Origin: Planctomycetota bacterium
GTDB taxonomy: Bacteria; Planctomycetota; Phycisphaerae; Sedimentisphaerales; Anaerobacaceae
Reading direction: 5' to 3'
NCBI GenBank assembly: GCA_022566315.1
Contig: JADFJC010000001.1
Span: forward strand, 1 to 64,000
DNA: 64,000 nt
This document shows positions 25,165 to 33,025 of this stretch, piece after piece. Within the stretch, counting starts at the first letter, position 1, and every line of letters begins with the position of its first letter. The notes under the pieces are model-generated. The model was not told the DNA's origin. It searched no databases and worked only from the letters and a program-made list of their open reading frames with translations. Position numbers and translations under genes: made by a program.

Positions 25165-25506
25165 TTTTATGCAAAACAAACCCAATCTTGTCCGCCGTAG
25201 GCGGATTGCAAACTCAGTATATACAATGGATTATGAAAATAAATGGCCGTGGAGAGTCCGAAAAAACAAACCCAATTCAAACCCAATCAAACCCAATTTA
25301 AAAAGAGCCAAAATGAATATAAACTCACTTATAACAAAGGATTACAGAAAAAAAGATGATTTCACAGTCCGAATAAACAAACCCAATTCAAACCCAATTT
25401 CCGAAAAGCCCAAAATGAACGTAAACTTATATGTTATAGAGGATTATGAAAATGAAACCGCCTTCCGGCCCCAAAAAAACAAACCCAATCAAAGCCAATT
25501 TCTTTA
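25165..25506 (+). repeat. About 107 bp repeat units coding 'NKPNSNPI' peptides
   Basis: Four copies of AACAAACCCAAT start near 25170, 25264, 25370 and 25478. Each is followed by AAAATGAA(T/C)(A/G)TAAAC and GATTA(C/T)(G/A)(A/G)AAA in the same order. The frame 25052-25507 stays open and yields repeating NKPNSNPI...KMN-N...DY peptides. Such peptides are familiar as spurious 'hypothetical proteins' in planctomycete genomes. No ribosome binding site exists and the frame enters from the heptamer array, so I call it a DNA repeat rather than a gene. Confidence 0.65.
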
Positions 25507-25641
25507 GATCCATAAGCGCACCAAAAGAATGGCAGGAAAATAAAGCTCTCGTTTTTAAGATTTTTCTCGTTGACAATCGAAAGTTGATAAGGTAAAAAAC
25601 AAATTGCCAACTAATTAACCTTATTTTTGGAGGAACACATT

Positions 25642-26661
25642 ATGAAACGGCAAACATTTTTCAAGGCAGTCCTGTATTGTTCGCTGATGGTTCTGCTCAT
25701 GCTATCGGCACAGGTCAGGGCCCAGTCATCTCGATCCCGCGTAAGGGGATTGTACGGCGACTGGCAGGTCAAGGTCGATTACAATGGCCGACAGTTCGAC
25801 TCGATTCTGTCATTCTCCAGGGACAGGGAGGGTAACCAAACCGGTAGTTGGATCAGCTTCATGGGACTTAGCGAGCTGAAAGACATTAAGTATGAAGATG
25901 GCCAGCTCAGCTTCAAGTGGAGCCGTCGCAATCGTGATGGTGAAACCTCGACGACGAGCTTCAAAGGAGCTATCAAGGAAGGGAAACTCTCCGGGACGCT
26001 GTCGAGTGACAGAGGGGAGTTTGAACTCGAGGGCAAGCGCAGCCCAAGAGTACCCCGCGCGGTCGGGAGCTGGGCAATGAAGTATAAGTTCGGTGAGCGG
26101 GAAATAACGTCAACGTTTGTTGTCAAGGCTGACAAGCAAGGCAAGCTTACGGCTCAATGGCAGGGCCGGCGGAGCAAAAGTGAGATCACGGACTTGCAAT
26201 ACGAGCGGGGCAATCTGACCTTCAAGCGAAAAAGCACATATCGGGATCGTCAGTTCGAATCGACTTTTGAGGGGACCGTCCGGGGGGACACGCTTTCCGG
26301 CGTGATGAAGTCTCAGAGGGGAGAGATTACAATTGAGGGAAAACTGGTCGGTGCTCCCATTATCGGCACCTGGAATCTTGAAGTTACATCCGAGCGGTGG
26401 GGCAGTCGCAAGCAGAGACTGAGAGTCAACCCGGACATGAGCGGACTGTATGGGGCTATTCCCATCAAGAAGATCAATCTGGAAGGTGACCAGGTAAGTT
26501 TCAAAATCGTTCTGGAATTCGGCGATCAGAAATTCGAAATGAACTTTGAAGGAAAACTGGAGGACTCGAAGCTTACCGGAGAGTTGACCAGTTCCAGAGG
26601 CAGCCAGAAGATTAAGGGTACGAAGGTTGTCCGTACATTCAGAAGACGCAGTAGGACGTAA
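25642..26661 (+). CDS. Secreted protein of three beta-rich repeats, unknown
   Basis: The 339-residue protein has a signal peptide (1-28, ending VRAQ) followed by three similar units of about 95 residues. Each has GxW-(N/Q)-(V/L/K) at the start, an internal SxxFxG-(A/T/K)-(I/V/L) segment and a terminal (D/S)-RG-xxx-(L/I)-(E/K)-G. The pattern resembles lipocalin-like or other up-and-down beta barrels seen in planctomycete secreted proteins. No catalytic motif is visible. TTTGGAGGA precedes ATG 25642, and a strong terminator follows the stop. It stands alone as a single-gene unit. Confidence 0.7.
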   Translation: MKRQTFFKAVLYCSLMVLLMLSAQVRAQSSRSRVRGLYGDWQVKVDYNGRQFDSILSFSRDREGNQTGSWISFMGLSELKDIKYEDGQLSFKWSRRNRDGETSTTSFKGAIKEGKLSGTLSSDRGEFELEGKRSPRVPRAVGSWAMKYKFGEREITSTFVVKADKQGKLTAQWQGRRSKSEITDLQYERGNLTFKRKSTYRDRQFESTFEGTVRGDTLSGVMKSQRGEITIEGKLVGAPIIGTWNLEVTSERWGSRKQRLRVNPDMSGLYGAIPIKKINLEGDQVSFKIVLEFGDQKFEMNFEGKLEDSKLTGELTSSRGSQKIKGTKVVRTFRRRSRT

Positions 26662-26678
26662 ATAAAGCATAGTCTATC

Positions 26679-26714
26679 GAGCCTGCCGGACCAATCTTCG
26701 GCAGGCTCTTTTTC
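26679..26714 (+). terminator. Rho-independent terminator
   Basis: A perfect 10 bp stem GAGCCTGCCG/CGGCAGGCTC with a 10-base loop is followed directly by TTTTTC, 18 bases after the stop of the preceding gene. It is the clearest intrinsic terminator in the window. Confidence 0.92.
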
Positions 26715-26764
26715 TATCTCCATCCTCCTATCCATCACATGACTTCCAAAAGGACGACGGCATT

Positions 26765-28141
26765 TTGGCGTTCAAACGGAATTATTTTGCGGCTGTGGCA
26801 ATAACCTTAGTTGCAGCGATGACCTGCCGGGCTGAGTTCCAGGCAAATACACACACATCTAATAAGCAGGAGAATCCTGCCATAGCGATGGATGCTGAAG
26901 GCAATTTTGTCATAGTCTGGAACAGCTATCTTCAGGATGGCAGTTCAAACGGCGTTTTTGGACGGCGTTTCGATCCTAACAGCAAACCGCTAAGCGAGGA
27001 ATTTCAAATCAATATTGAAACCAGCGGTAACCAAAAAGAGGCATCGGTTGCGATGGATGCCGTCGGCAATTTTGTGGTCGCCTGGCATGGGCCGGGGATA
27101 GTTGTGGAAGACAAAGAGGATATTTTCGCCCGGCGGTTCGACCCAAACGGCCAGCCTCTCGGCAGCGAGTTTCGCGTCAACAGCTATACCAACGACAGAC
27201 AACTTTACCCAGGCGTGGCTATGGATAATGACGGCGGCTTCGTCATCGTCTGGGAGAGTATGAATATTCCTGAGCAGGACAACAAGACAATATGCGGCCA
27301 GTTGTATGATAGCTTCGGCTCAAGTATTGGACCGGAGTTTGTTATTAACGAGGAAGCATCAGACAGCCGTTATCCGGATGTGGCAATGGAGACAGAAGGC
27401 AATTTTGCGATTGTCTGGATGCGGGATAAAAGCAGCAACTCGATAATAAGCCGCCTGTACAACGCGGACGGTACAGCTAAGACAGAGCCTTTCGAGGTAA
27501 GCACAATTAGATTCAGCTCCATCACGCGACCTTCTATTGCTATGGATAAAGACGGAAATTTTGTAGTGGCGTGGGATGGCGACCCTAACCTCGCCAGCTT
27601 GGATGATATTCACGCCCGGCGGTACAACTTTGACGGGACACCAATAGGTGAGCAGTTTATCGTCAATACAATCATTGAAGGGCCACAACAGAATCCACAG
27701 GTAGCGATGAATAATCGGGGGCGGTTTATAATTGTATGGGATAGCAAAATCGACCCTGATATTAATGAAAGAGACATATTCGCCCAGCGATATGACAGTT
27801 CTGGCCAACCTATCGGCGATGAATTTCAGGTCAATACCTATATGGCGAACGACCAAAAGCGGCCGAGCGTTGCAATGACAGAGAACCGTAAATTTGTTAT
27901 GGCCTGGCAAAGTTACGGGCAGGATGGCTCAGGCTACGGTATCTTCGGTAATTCAGGACAGATGGTCGGCTCTGCAGACTTTAACGGCGACGGATTTGTC
28001 AATTTTAATGACTATTGCGTCCTTGCCGAAGAATGGCTCAAAATTGAAAATCCGCTGAGAGCAGATTTGATTGACGATAACAAAATAGATGAGCAGGATT
28101 TAGCCGAGTTTTGTTACCAGTGGCTCAATGCCGACAGGTAG
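26765..28141 (+). CDS. Secreted repeat protein with C-terminal dockerin-like module
   Basis: The 458-residue protein has a signal peptide (1-23) followed by about seven repeats of 50-55 residues. Each contains (V/I)AMD-(A/E/K)-GNFV(I/V)xW and (I/F)-(A/G)-RR(F/Y)-(D/N)-x-(N/D)G-x-P. This pattern suggests a bladed beta-propeller. The end carries two calcium-loop motifs, DFNGDGFVNFNDYCVLAEEW and DLIDDNKIDEQDLAEFCYQW, the dockerin type I-like module common at planctomycete C termini. The start is TTG: no ATG or GTG is in frame nearby, and AAAAGGA lies 11 bases before it. It is probably surface-located; no enzymatic function is visible. Confidence 0.78.
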   Translation: MAFKRNYFAAVAITLVAAMTCRAEFQANTHTSNKQENPAIAMDAEGNFVIVWNSYLQDGSSNGVFGRRFDPNSKPLSEEFQINIETSGNQKEASVAMDAVGNFVVAWHGPGIVVEDKEDIFARRFDPNGQPLGSEFRVNSYTNDRQLYPGVAMDNDGGFVIVWESMNIPEQDNKTICGQLYDSFGSSIGPEFVINEEASDSRYPDVAMETEGNFAIVWMRDKSSNSIISRLYNADGTAKTEPFEVSTIRFSSITRPSIAMDKDGNFVVAWDGDPNLASLDDIHARRYNFDGTPIGEQFIVNTIIEGPQQNPQVAMNNRGRFIIVWDSKIDPDINERDIFAQRYDSSGQPIGDEFQVNTYMANDQKRPSVAMTENRKFVMAWQSYGQDGSGYGIFGNSGQMVGSADFNGDGFVNFNDYCVLAEEWLKIENPLRADLIDDNKIDEQDLAEFCYQWLNADR

Positions 28142-28183
28142 TTAAACATCTTCGTAGGATGGGCAGTTCTACTGCCCATACAG

Positions 28184-28320
28184 GCAATTCTAAAGCTGTT
28201 TTTGAATTTCAGCCATAATCAGGTGTTTTGCGTTTTCCAGAGGACCGGGCAGATAAGTACCCGCGGCCATTTTGTGTCCTCCTCCGCTGAACTTATGATC
28301 GATTTCACAAACATAATCGC
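28184..28320 (-). pseudogene. Duplicated 3' end of nrnA (fragment)
   Basis: This segment repeats 28887-29010, the C-terminal coding end of the intact nrnA, with about ten differences in the first 100 bases. On the minus strand it still encodes GGGHKMAAGTYLPGPLENAKHLIMAEIQKQL-like sequence ending in the same stop codon. It lies on the far side of the ParE/antitoxin cassette (28367-28833), so that cassette is bracketed by two copies of the nrnA end. Confidence 0.85.
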
Positions 28321-28366
28321 ATATTCTTATCCCTAATCTGTTTTAACACCAGGTCGTAATATAGTC

Positions 28367-28663
28367 CTATATCCGGGGTATTCCCCTTGCAGCATGCCAG
28401 ACTCTAACGACCTCTATGATACTCTTTTTAGATTTGATTCTGTACACAATTCTGCAAGGCTTTCGAACGACCTCTCTGATACAAGGATCGCCAAATTCTG
28501 GAACAATACGGCCGGCCTTGGGAAAATCGATTAGATGCTCAACGCTACGAAAGACACTCTTCACAAAACGAATAGATGCTTCAGGACGGGAATCAGCGAT
28601 ATAAGATGCAATTTCCTTAAGGTCCAGACGTGCTGAAGGAGCCCAGATTAGTTTGTAAGCCAT
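28367..28663 (-). CDS. RelE/ParE family toxin
   Basis: The 98-residue toxin is of the ParE/RelE superfamily. It opens MAYKLIWAPSARLDLKEIASYIADSRPEAS, the typical beta strand plus two helices. It closes with REVVRKPCRIVYRIKS-KSIIEVVRVWHAARG, in which R-(I/V)-x-Y and V-(R/H)-x-R-x-x are family-typical. ParE members poison gyrase and RelE members cleave mRNA; the helical N terminus favours ParE type. The ATG overlaps the antitoxin stop by 16 bases, the usual order antitoxin then toxin. The pair sits between two copies of the nrnA 3' end. Confidence 0.87.
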   Translation of the reverse strand: MAYKLIWAPSARLDLKEIASYIADSRPEASIRFVKSVFRSVEHLIDFPKAGRIVPEFGDPCIREVVRKPCRIVYRIKSKKSIIEVVRVWHAARGIPRI

Positions 28664-28833
28664 TCAGCAAATTCCTCCCTGACTTTATCATGGGGGACAC
28701 CTTTTCCCTCGTCGAGCTCACGAAGACCTTTGCGAACACCGGCTACAAAATTAATTCGCTCCTGAATATCCTCCCAGGAAGCATCTTCCGGGAGCTGCTC
28801 TATTGTCTTTAATGCTATCTCTTTACTCTTCAT
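28648..28833 (-). CDS. Antitoxin partner of the ParE-like toxin
   Basis: The 61-residue protein starts MKSKEIALKTIEQLPEDASW. It contains DIQERINFVAGVRKGLRELDEGKGVPHDKVREEFAEWL, the helical toxin-wrapping part typical of short ParD/addiction-module antitoxins. ATG 28833 is preferred over the longer frame (28890) because the extension is A/T-rich and antitoxins of this family start at MK-x-x. It overlaps the toxin gene by 16 bases and probably autoregulates the pair. Confidence 0.8.
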   Translation of the reverse strand: MKSKEIALKTIEQLPEDASWEDIQERINFVAGVRKGLRELDEGKGVPHDKVREEFAEWLTN

Positions 28834-28892
28834 AATCAAATTATACCAAATAATAGTTCTTAAATCAATATCGCGACAAATAATAAGCAATT

Positions 28893-29891
28893 CTAAAGCT
28901 GTTTTTGAATTTCAGCCATAATAAGCTGTTTTGCGTTTTCGAGAGGGCCGGGCAAGTACGTGCCGGCGGCCAATTTGTGGCCTCCTCCTCCGAACTTTGC
29001 GGCGATTTTGCTGACATCGACGGTGCCTGTGCTTCGCAACGAGCACCTGATTCGGCCATCTTTCAATTCTATAAACAAAGCCACTGCCTCAACGGTGCTT
29101 ATCCGCTGACATTCGTTGATTAAATTCTCCGTGTCCTTGTGTGTGGCGCCGGTCTGCTGGAAATCGCGCTGGGATATATGCTGCGTCGCAAAGCGGCCGT
29201 CAAGATGCAGCTCAAGTGTATTAAGCATCGCGAGCATCAGCTTGAATCGTGAGTGTGAGAAATTTTGGTATAAATTGTGGTAGATTTTTGTTGGTTTTGC
29301 CCCGGCGTCTATTAACTCGGCGCAGCTTCGATAGACCCTGCTGTTGGTATTGCTGAACTGGAACCAGCCGGTGTCGGTAGCTACGGCCACAAACAGCACC
29401 TCGGCAATCTTTTCGGTTATTGTCCAGCCGGCGTACTTTAGCAAATCATAAACAATCAAACCCGTGGCGGCTGCACCTGAATCGACCAGCTCGACATCCC
29501 CAAGACCGTCAGCGGTTACGTGGTGGTCGATTATCAGGACAGGTGTCCGGGCTTGTTTCAAATATTGGTCGAATTTCGGCAGTTGGCTGTAACTGTTGGT
29601 ATCGACAATCACAATCAAATCAAATTCGCCGAACCGTCCTTCTGTCAACTGGCCGAGCTCAATATCTTCGCCGAGTACATGGACCTTTTCAGCAAACAAA
29701 AACTCATACCATTCCGGCATCGGCGAGAGCAAGAGCGCCTTTACGTTTTTGCCGAGAGTGGCCAGGACATCAGATATTGCTGCAATACAGCCGCAGGCAT
29801 CACCATCCGGCCTGGTATGAGTCGTGAGCAAAACATTGTTGGATTTGTTAATTAACTCAATAGCTTTTTGGAAGTCATCATTGGTTGCCAT
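28893..29891 (-). CDS. nrnA: DHH phosphoesterase, NrnA-like oligoribonuclease/pAp phosphatase
   Basis: The 332-residue DHH/DHHA1 phosphoesterase degrades nanoRNA and dephosphorylates pAp. The motifs are HTRPDGDACG (Asp29, Asp31), IVDTN (Asp97), IIDHH (122-124) and the C-terminal DHHA1 loop KFGGGGHKLAAGTYLPGPLE. The length is family-typical and complete. It was probably once directly next to ribF (32008), an arrangement common in bacteria. Here two cassettes separate them, and fragments of both genes are scattered between (28184, 29966, 30696, 31770). Confidence 0.92.
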   Translation of the reverse strand: MATNDDFQKAIELINKSNNVLLTTHTRPDGDACGCIAAISDVLATLGKNVKALLLSPMPEWYEFLFAEKVHVLGEDIELGQLTEGRFGEFDLIVIVDTNSYSQLPKFDQYLKQARTPVLIIDHHVTADGLGDVELVDSGAAATGLIVYDLLKYAGWTITEKIAEVLFVAVATDTGWFQFSNTNSRVYRSCAELIDAGAKPTKIYHNLYQNFSHSRFKLMLAMLNTLELHLDGRFATQHISQRDFQQTGATHKDTENLINECQRISTVEAVALFIELKDGRIRCSLRSTGTVDVSKIAAKFGGGGHKLAAGTYLPGPLENAKQLIMAEIQKQL

Positions 29892-29965
29892 AGCTATCCT
29901 TTTCGTTCTTAGATAAAATCCGTTCTTAATTTTTGAAATCTATGGTCTCTAATCTGTGCGATCTG

Positions 29966-30020
29966 TGGTTAAGATTTCTTTTGCGTATTGGCAGTCTTTT
30001 GTGATTTGGATGAAAAGGTT
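29966..30020 (-). pseudogene. Duplicated 3' end of ribF (fragment)
   Basis: TAAGATTTCTTTTGCGTAT and the following bases match the ribF 3' coding end at 32021-32072 with a handful of changes. The match is joined directly to the upstream region of nrnA. This preserves an ancestral nrnA-ribF junction on the left side of the BrnT/BrnA cassette. Confidence 0.75.
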
Positions 30021-30043
30021 TGTCCAAATGAATCCAGCTTTAT

Positions 30044-30322
30044 TTAATGCCCCAATTCTACCTCTATCCTCTCGGCTAAAAACATCTTCAAAAGCGATTG
30101 ATAAGGCACATCTCGTTTGTTGGCGAGAAGTTTAAGCTCTTCCAACATCATTTCAGGAAGTCTTAAGGAAATTGTTTTAACCGATGGCTTGAGGTTCGGC
30201 AGTATAACTCTTTTGGCTCTGCGGGTGTCGAAATAATCCAGAGATGAATGAGTCGCCCAGAATTCGCGTTCCTTATCTTCGTTCTTAAACTTAGGTACTC
30301 GTTTTTTATTGTTTTTTTTCAT
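30044..30322 (-). CDS. BrnA/CopG-type antitoxin
   Basis: The 92-residue protein has an N-terminal basic part, then FKNEDKEREFWATHSSLDYFD, the W-xx-H-(S/D)-xx-(D/Y) block typical of antitoxins paired with BrnT. A C-terminal ribbon-helix-helix follows (VKTISLRLPEMMLEELKLLA with a further helix). It binds DNA and neutralises the toxin by family analogy. Its start overlaps the toxin end by 17 bases, the order toxin then antitoxin being normal for BrnTA. Confidence 0.85.
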   Translation of the reverse strand: MKKNNKKRVPKFKNEDKEREFWATHSSLDYFDTRRAKRVILPNLKPSVKTISLRLPEMMLEELKLLANKRDVPYQSLLKMFLAERIEVELGH

Positions 30323-30611
30323 AAAACTTCCTTTCTCTGCTGTTCATATCTCTCGCAGAAATTACTCGCAGAAGTTTACCTCGCTTTGTGAATATTACTA
30401 CAAGCAATCTTCCGGCATCTGTACATCCAAATACCGCAAATCTTTTTTCAGAGGTTGAATGTCTAAGGTCATCAAGAATAATCAATGGCTGATTGAAGAA
30501 TAGCTGTTCGCATTCAACGGGACTTACTTTATGTTTCAGCCAGTTTTTTTCAATATTTCCCTGGTCCCAGTCGAATCCCGTACACTGCAATAATTTTTCT
30601 ATATCATCCAT
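30306..30611 (-). CDS. BrnT family toxin
   Basis: The 101-residue protein is a RelE-fold ribonuclease of the BrnT family. Typical segments are FDWDQGNIEKNWLKHKVS at the start, RFAVFGCTDAGRLLVVIFTKRG in the middle, and LLRVISARDMNSRERKFYE at the end (family R-x-ISAR-x-x-x-x-ER-x-xYE). It is the first gene of a BrnTA module inserted between nrnA and ribF. The cassette is bracketed by an nrnA-ribF junction copy on the left and an nrnA 5' copy on the right. Confidence 0.9.
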   Translation of the reverse strand: MDDIEKLLQCTGFDWDQGNIEKNWLKHKVSPVECEQLFFNQPLIILDDLRHSTSEKRFAVFGCTDAGRLLVVIFTKRGKLLRVISARDMNSRERKFYEKKQ

Positions 30612-30695
30612 TTCAACATAAGTATATGATGGTTATATACACCTGCCAAGCTGATTTTTCTAATAAATTACGTAATATTGAAGCTGGCCGGTGTA

Positions 30696-30872
30696 GGCAT
30701 CACCATCCGGCTTGGTATGGGTCGTGAGCAAAACAGTGCTGGATTTGTTAATTAACTCAATAGCTTTTTGGAAATCATCATTGGCTGCCATAACTATCCT
30801 TTTCGTTCTTAGATAAAATCCGTTCTAATCTGTGAAAATTATGGTTCCTAATCTGCACAATCTGTGGTTCCT
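30696..30872 (-). pseudogene. Duplicated 5' end and leader of nrnA (fragment)
   Basis: This block matches 29796-29970 almost base for base. On the minus strand it starts MAANDDFQKAIELINKSST and keeps 31 codons of nrnA up to the PDGDA motif before diverging. The promoter-proximal region and the 'ATCTGTGG' phrase are copied too. It separates the BrnTA cassette from the nucleotidyltransferase cassette. Confidence 0.88.
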
Positions 30873-30886
30873 ATTGCTACTGAAGA

Positions 30887-31462
30887 CTATCTGCTTTCAG
30901 ATATAGCCTTTTCAAGTATCTCATCTATTCTGAGTATGCCGGCCCATTTTTTTAAATATTCAAAGTCAAGTTTTTCTGCCTGAATTGTTAAAATCCCCGC
31001 TACATCATCCCATTGGCGCTCAGAATGGCCACTATCGCGATACCACTGTAGTTTCAAAAGGATAATGTCCTCTGGAGAAATGACCGAAAAGGATTTTTCC
31101 AGTGAGTTGGAAAGTTTTAATGCTCTTCGCCGTGATATTAACTGTTTTTCAAAAGCCGTATCTTTACGAATGAATATATCAATCTTAAAGGCCGACTCCA
31201 GATGAATAATGTTAAAGCTGCACCGTTGCCTTAAGGCCTGATACATTGCTTCTTTACTAATATAATATTGGGGCTTTAATATCTCGAAAAGTTTATCTGC
31301 CTGATTGTCAAATGGCTCGACGGTTATATCAGCATCCTGGGTGAACCGAACCTTGCCATAGATTGAGCTTGCCATTGAGCCGCCTATGGCGTAGGCAATA
31401 TCCAGTTGCTCAAGAATCTTGGTAAAGCTTTCTAATGTTTCCAGTTCCTGGGGATTATTCAT
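30887..31462 (-). CDS. Nucleotidyltransferase-fold protein (AbiEii-like)
   Basis: The 191-residue protein has the DNA polymerase-beta nucleotidyltransferase signature: AYAIGGSMASSIYGKVRFTQDADI, with G27-G28-S29 and the acidic pair Asp43-Asp45, then FKIDIFI with the third aspartate. The C-terminal helices (SPEDIILLKLQWYRDSGHSERQWDDVAGIL) resemble the AbiEii/DUF1814 and related toxin-like NTases. ATG 31462 overlaps the stop of the upstream small gene by eight bases. Together they look like a two-gene toxin/antitoxin or defence cassette; which member is toxic cannot be told from sequence. Confidence 0.7.
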   Translation of the reverse strand: MNNPQELETLESFTKILEQLDIAYAIGGSMASSIYGKVRFTQDADITVEPFDNQADKLFEILKPQYYISKEAMYQALRQRCSFNIIHLESAFKIDIFIRKDTAFEKQLISRRRALKLSNSLEKSFSVISPEDIILLKLQWYRDSGHSERQWDDVAGILTIQAEKLDFEYLKKWAGILRIDEILEKAISESR

Positions 31463-31700
31463 CGGGCAGGGCTCCATATACCTCATTGAAAAGCTTTTCT
31501 CCAAGATGCTGTTTTGCCCAAAGATACCAGATTTGTTTTTCGCTTGCTTGTGGGTGGGATTCTCTTAAGCCCGCCATCGCCAGTATTTTGCCGGTCTGAT
31601 AAGCCTCAAAGATGCGCCTAATTTTAATGTTAGCCGGCATCTTCCTATATATATCAACTAAAACTCGCTGGGCATCCGGACTTGTGTCTTTTTCGTTCAT
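31455..31700 (-). CDS. Small partner protein of the NTase cassette
   Basis: The 81-residue protein is mostly helical (DIYRKMPANIKIRRIFEAYQT, ILAMAGLRESHPQASEKQIWYLWAKQHLGEKLFNEVYG). It precedes and overlaps the nucleotidyltransferase by eight bases, and both are bounded by nrnA 5' fragments. I recognise it as a small protein repeatedly found before such NTases in planctomycetes, but assign no function. An antitoxin role is possible. Confidence 0.6.
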   Translation of the reverse strand: MNEKDTSPDAQRVLVDIYRKMPANIKIRRIFEAYQTGKILAMAGLRESHPQASEKQIWYLWAKQHLGEKLFNEVYGALPDE

Positions 31701-31769
31701 ATATCGAATTATACAATTTTAGATATTAACTTCAACAGTCAAATAGTTGAGCGAATATAAGGACATTTT

Positions 31770-31840
31770 CTTATTAAGCAACTCAGCGGCTTTTTGAAAA
31801 TTGTCGCTTCCTACTATAGGCATTCTTCATCATTTCCTGA
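31770..31840 (-). pseudogene. Third, diverged nrnA 5' remnant
   Basis: On the minus strand the frame MPIVGSDNFQKAAELLNKK aligns with the start of NrnA (MATNDDFQKAIELINKS). Only about 16 codons remain and about a third of the bases differ, so it is older than the fragment at 30696. The 31700-32008 interval otherwise holds no supported gene, only a 44-residue minus-strand frame with no start signal. Confidence 0.6.
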
Positions 31841-32007
31841 TATTCGTTTCTTATCTGTTCGGTCTCATATTTGTAGTTCAACCGGATCAAAGAATTAATA
31901 TGAAATGCATGATCCATACAATACTTGACTAAATCTCCAGAAGTTGAAATATTTTGGCCTGTGCTTTGGTCTTCTGCTTTCGCAGGAATGACGAATTAGT
32001 ATAATCT

Positions 32008-32994
32008 TTATTCATCTTTGGTTAAGATTTCTTTTGCGTATCGGCAGTCTTTTGCGATTTGGGCGGAGAGGTGCTGGGGTGAGCTAAACTTTTGCTGGTG
32101 TCTGATAAACTCCACAAAATCCATCGCGAGGTATTTGCCGTATAAATCGCCCGGGTCTTGCCCGAGTATGTGGGCCTCGACCAGCAAAGGATGGTCGGAA
32201 ATGAAAGTCTTGGCTCTTCCGATACTAAATGCGGCTGGGAACTTGCTCTTACTTTCAGAGAGTTGTTCTTCAGTTTCGGCTATCTCCACGAAGCCGGCAT
32301 AGACACCCTCAGCAGGTATAATCTGGTTTGCCGGGTTGATATTGGCCGTTGGAAATCCTAACATTCTACCTTTTCCCTTGCCCAGCGTGGTTTGGCCGGA
32401 TAGTCGATAATATCTGCCCAGCGCTTTTGCGGCATCCGTTACTTTGCCCTTGTGCAGTAAATGGCGAATCAGGGTGCTGGAGACTCTGGCGGTTTGTTCA
32501 TCCGCAAGTTTAATCTCTTTGCCCGGGACAATAACGATTTCGAAGTTGAACTTCTGTCCCAGCTCCTTTAGTATCTGGACGTTACCACTTCTGCCGTAAC
32601 CGAAATTAAAATCTTCCCCTTCAACCACGATGCCCGGCTGAACAGACTTTACCAGAAACTCATCAATGAAAGTCTCCGGCGAAAGATTCAAAATCCTGTA
32701 GCTGCTTTCCAAAACTACCAGGCAATCCACGCCAAATTGGGCGAGTAGATGTTTTTTCAACGCTATTGGAGTTAATACGCCAGGTGCTTTTTCCGGATAT
32801 AAGATAGCCACAGGATGCGGCTCAAAGGTCATCAGAACAAGCTCAGACTGCCTTTGGTCAGTGAGCTTTCGCGCAACGTTGATTATTTCCTGATGTCCGA
32901 GGTGGACGCCATCGAAATTTCCAATAGTCAGGACACAGCCTTTTTGTACTTTCGCTAATTCCGCAAGGCCCGATGTTGTTTTTATAATCTTCAC
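32008..32994 (-). CDS. ribF: Bifunctional riboflavin kinase / FAD synthetase
   Basis: The 328-residue cytoplasmic enzyme phosphorylates riboflavin to FMN and adenylylates FMN to FAD. The N-terminal nucleotidyltransferase domain carries TIGNFDGVHLGHQEII (HxGH type) and later VSSTLIRHLLHKG. The C-terminal flavokinase domain carries GKGKGRMLGFPTANI and EGVYAGFVEI. It begins with GTG. The last few codons are duplicated at 29966. It was probably the upstream gene of an nrnA-containing operon before the cassettes entered. Confidence 0.95.
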   Translation of the reverse strand: MKIIKTTSGLAELAKVQKGCVLTIGNFDGVHLGHQEIINVARKLTDQRQSELVLMTFEPHPVAILYPEKAPGVLTPIALKKHLLAQFGVDCLVVLESSYRILNLSPETFIDEFLVKSVQPGIVVEGEDFNFGYGRSGNVQILKELGQKFNFEIVIVPGKEIKLADEQTARVSSTLIRHLLHKGKVTDAAKALGRYYRLSGQTTLGKGKGRMLGFPTANINPANQIIPAEGVYAGFVEIAETEEQLSESKSKFPAAFSIGRAKTFISDHPLLVEAHILGQDPGDLYGKYLAMDFVEFIRHQQKFSSPQHLSAQIAKDCRYAKEILTKDE

Positions 32995-33025
32995 TTCCGT
33001 CTTACCTATCTTTTTATGGAGAGTA

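Noticed and set aside
25165..25506. Possible CRISPR array because of four regularly spaced repeats
   Set aside because: The repeated part is nearly the whole unit, spacers are not unique, and no cas gene is present.
25052..25507. 151-residue protein across the NKPNSNPI repeat
   Set aside because: Its start lies in the heptamer array, there is no ribosome binding site, and the repeat structure explains the open frame; kept as a repeat.
28141..28183. Hairpin GGGCAGT-TCT-ACTGCCC as a terminator
   Set aside because: No T-run follows; it may help end the dockerin gene transcript but cannot be supported.
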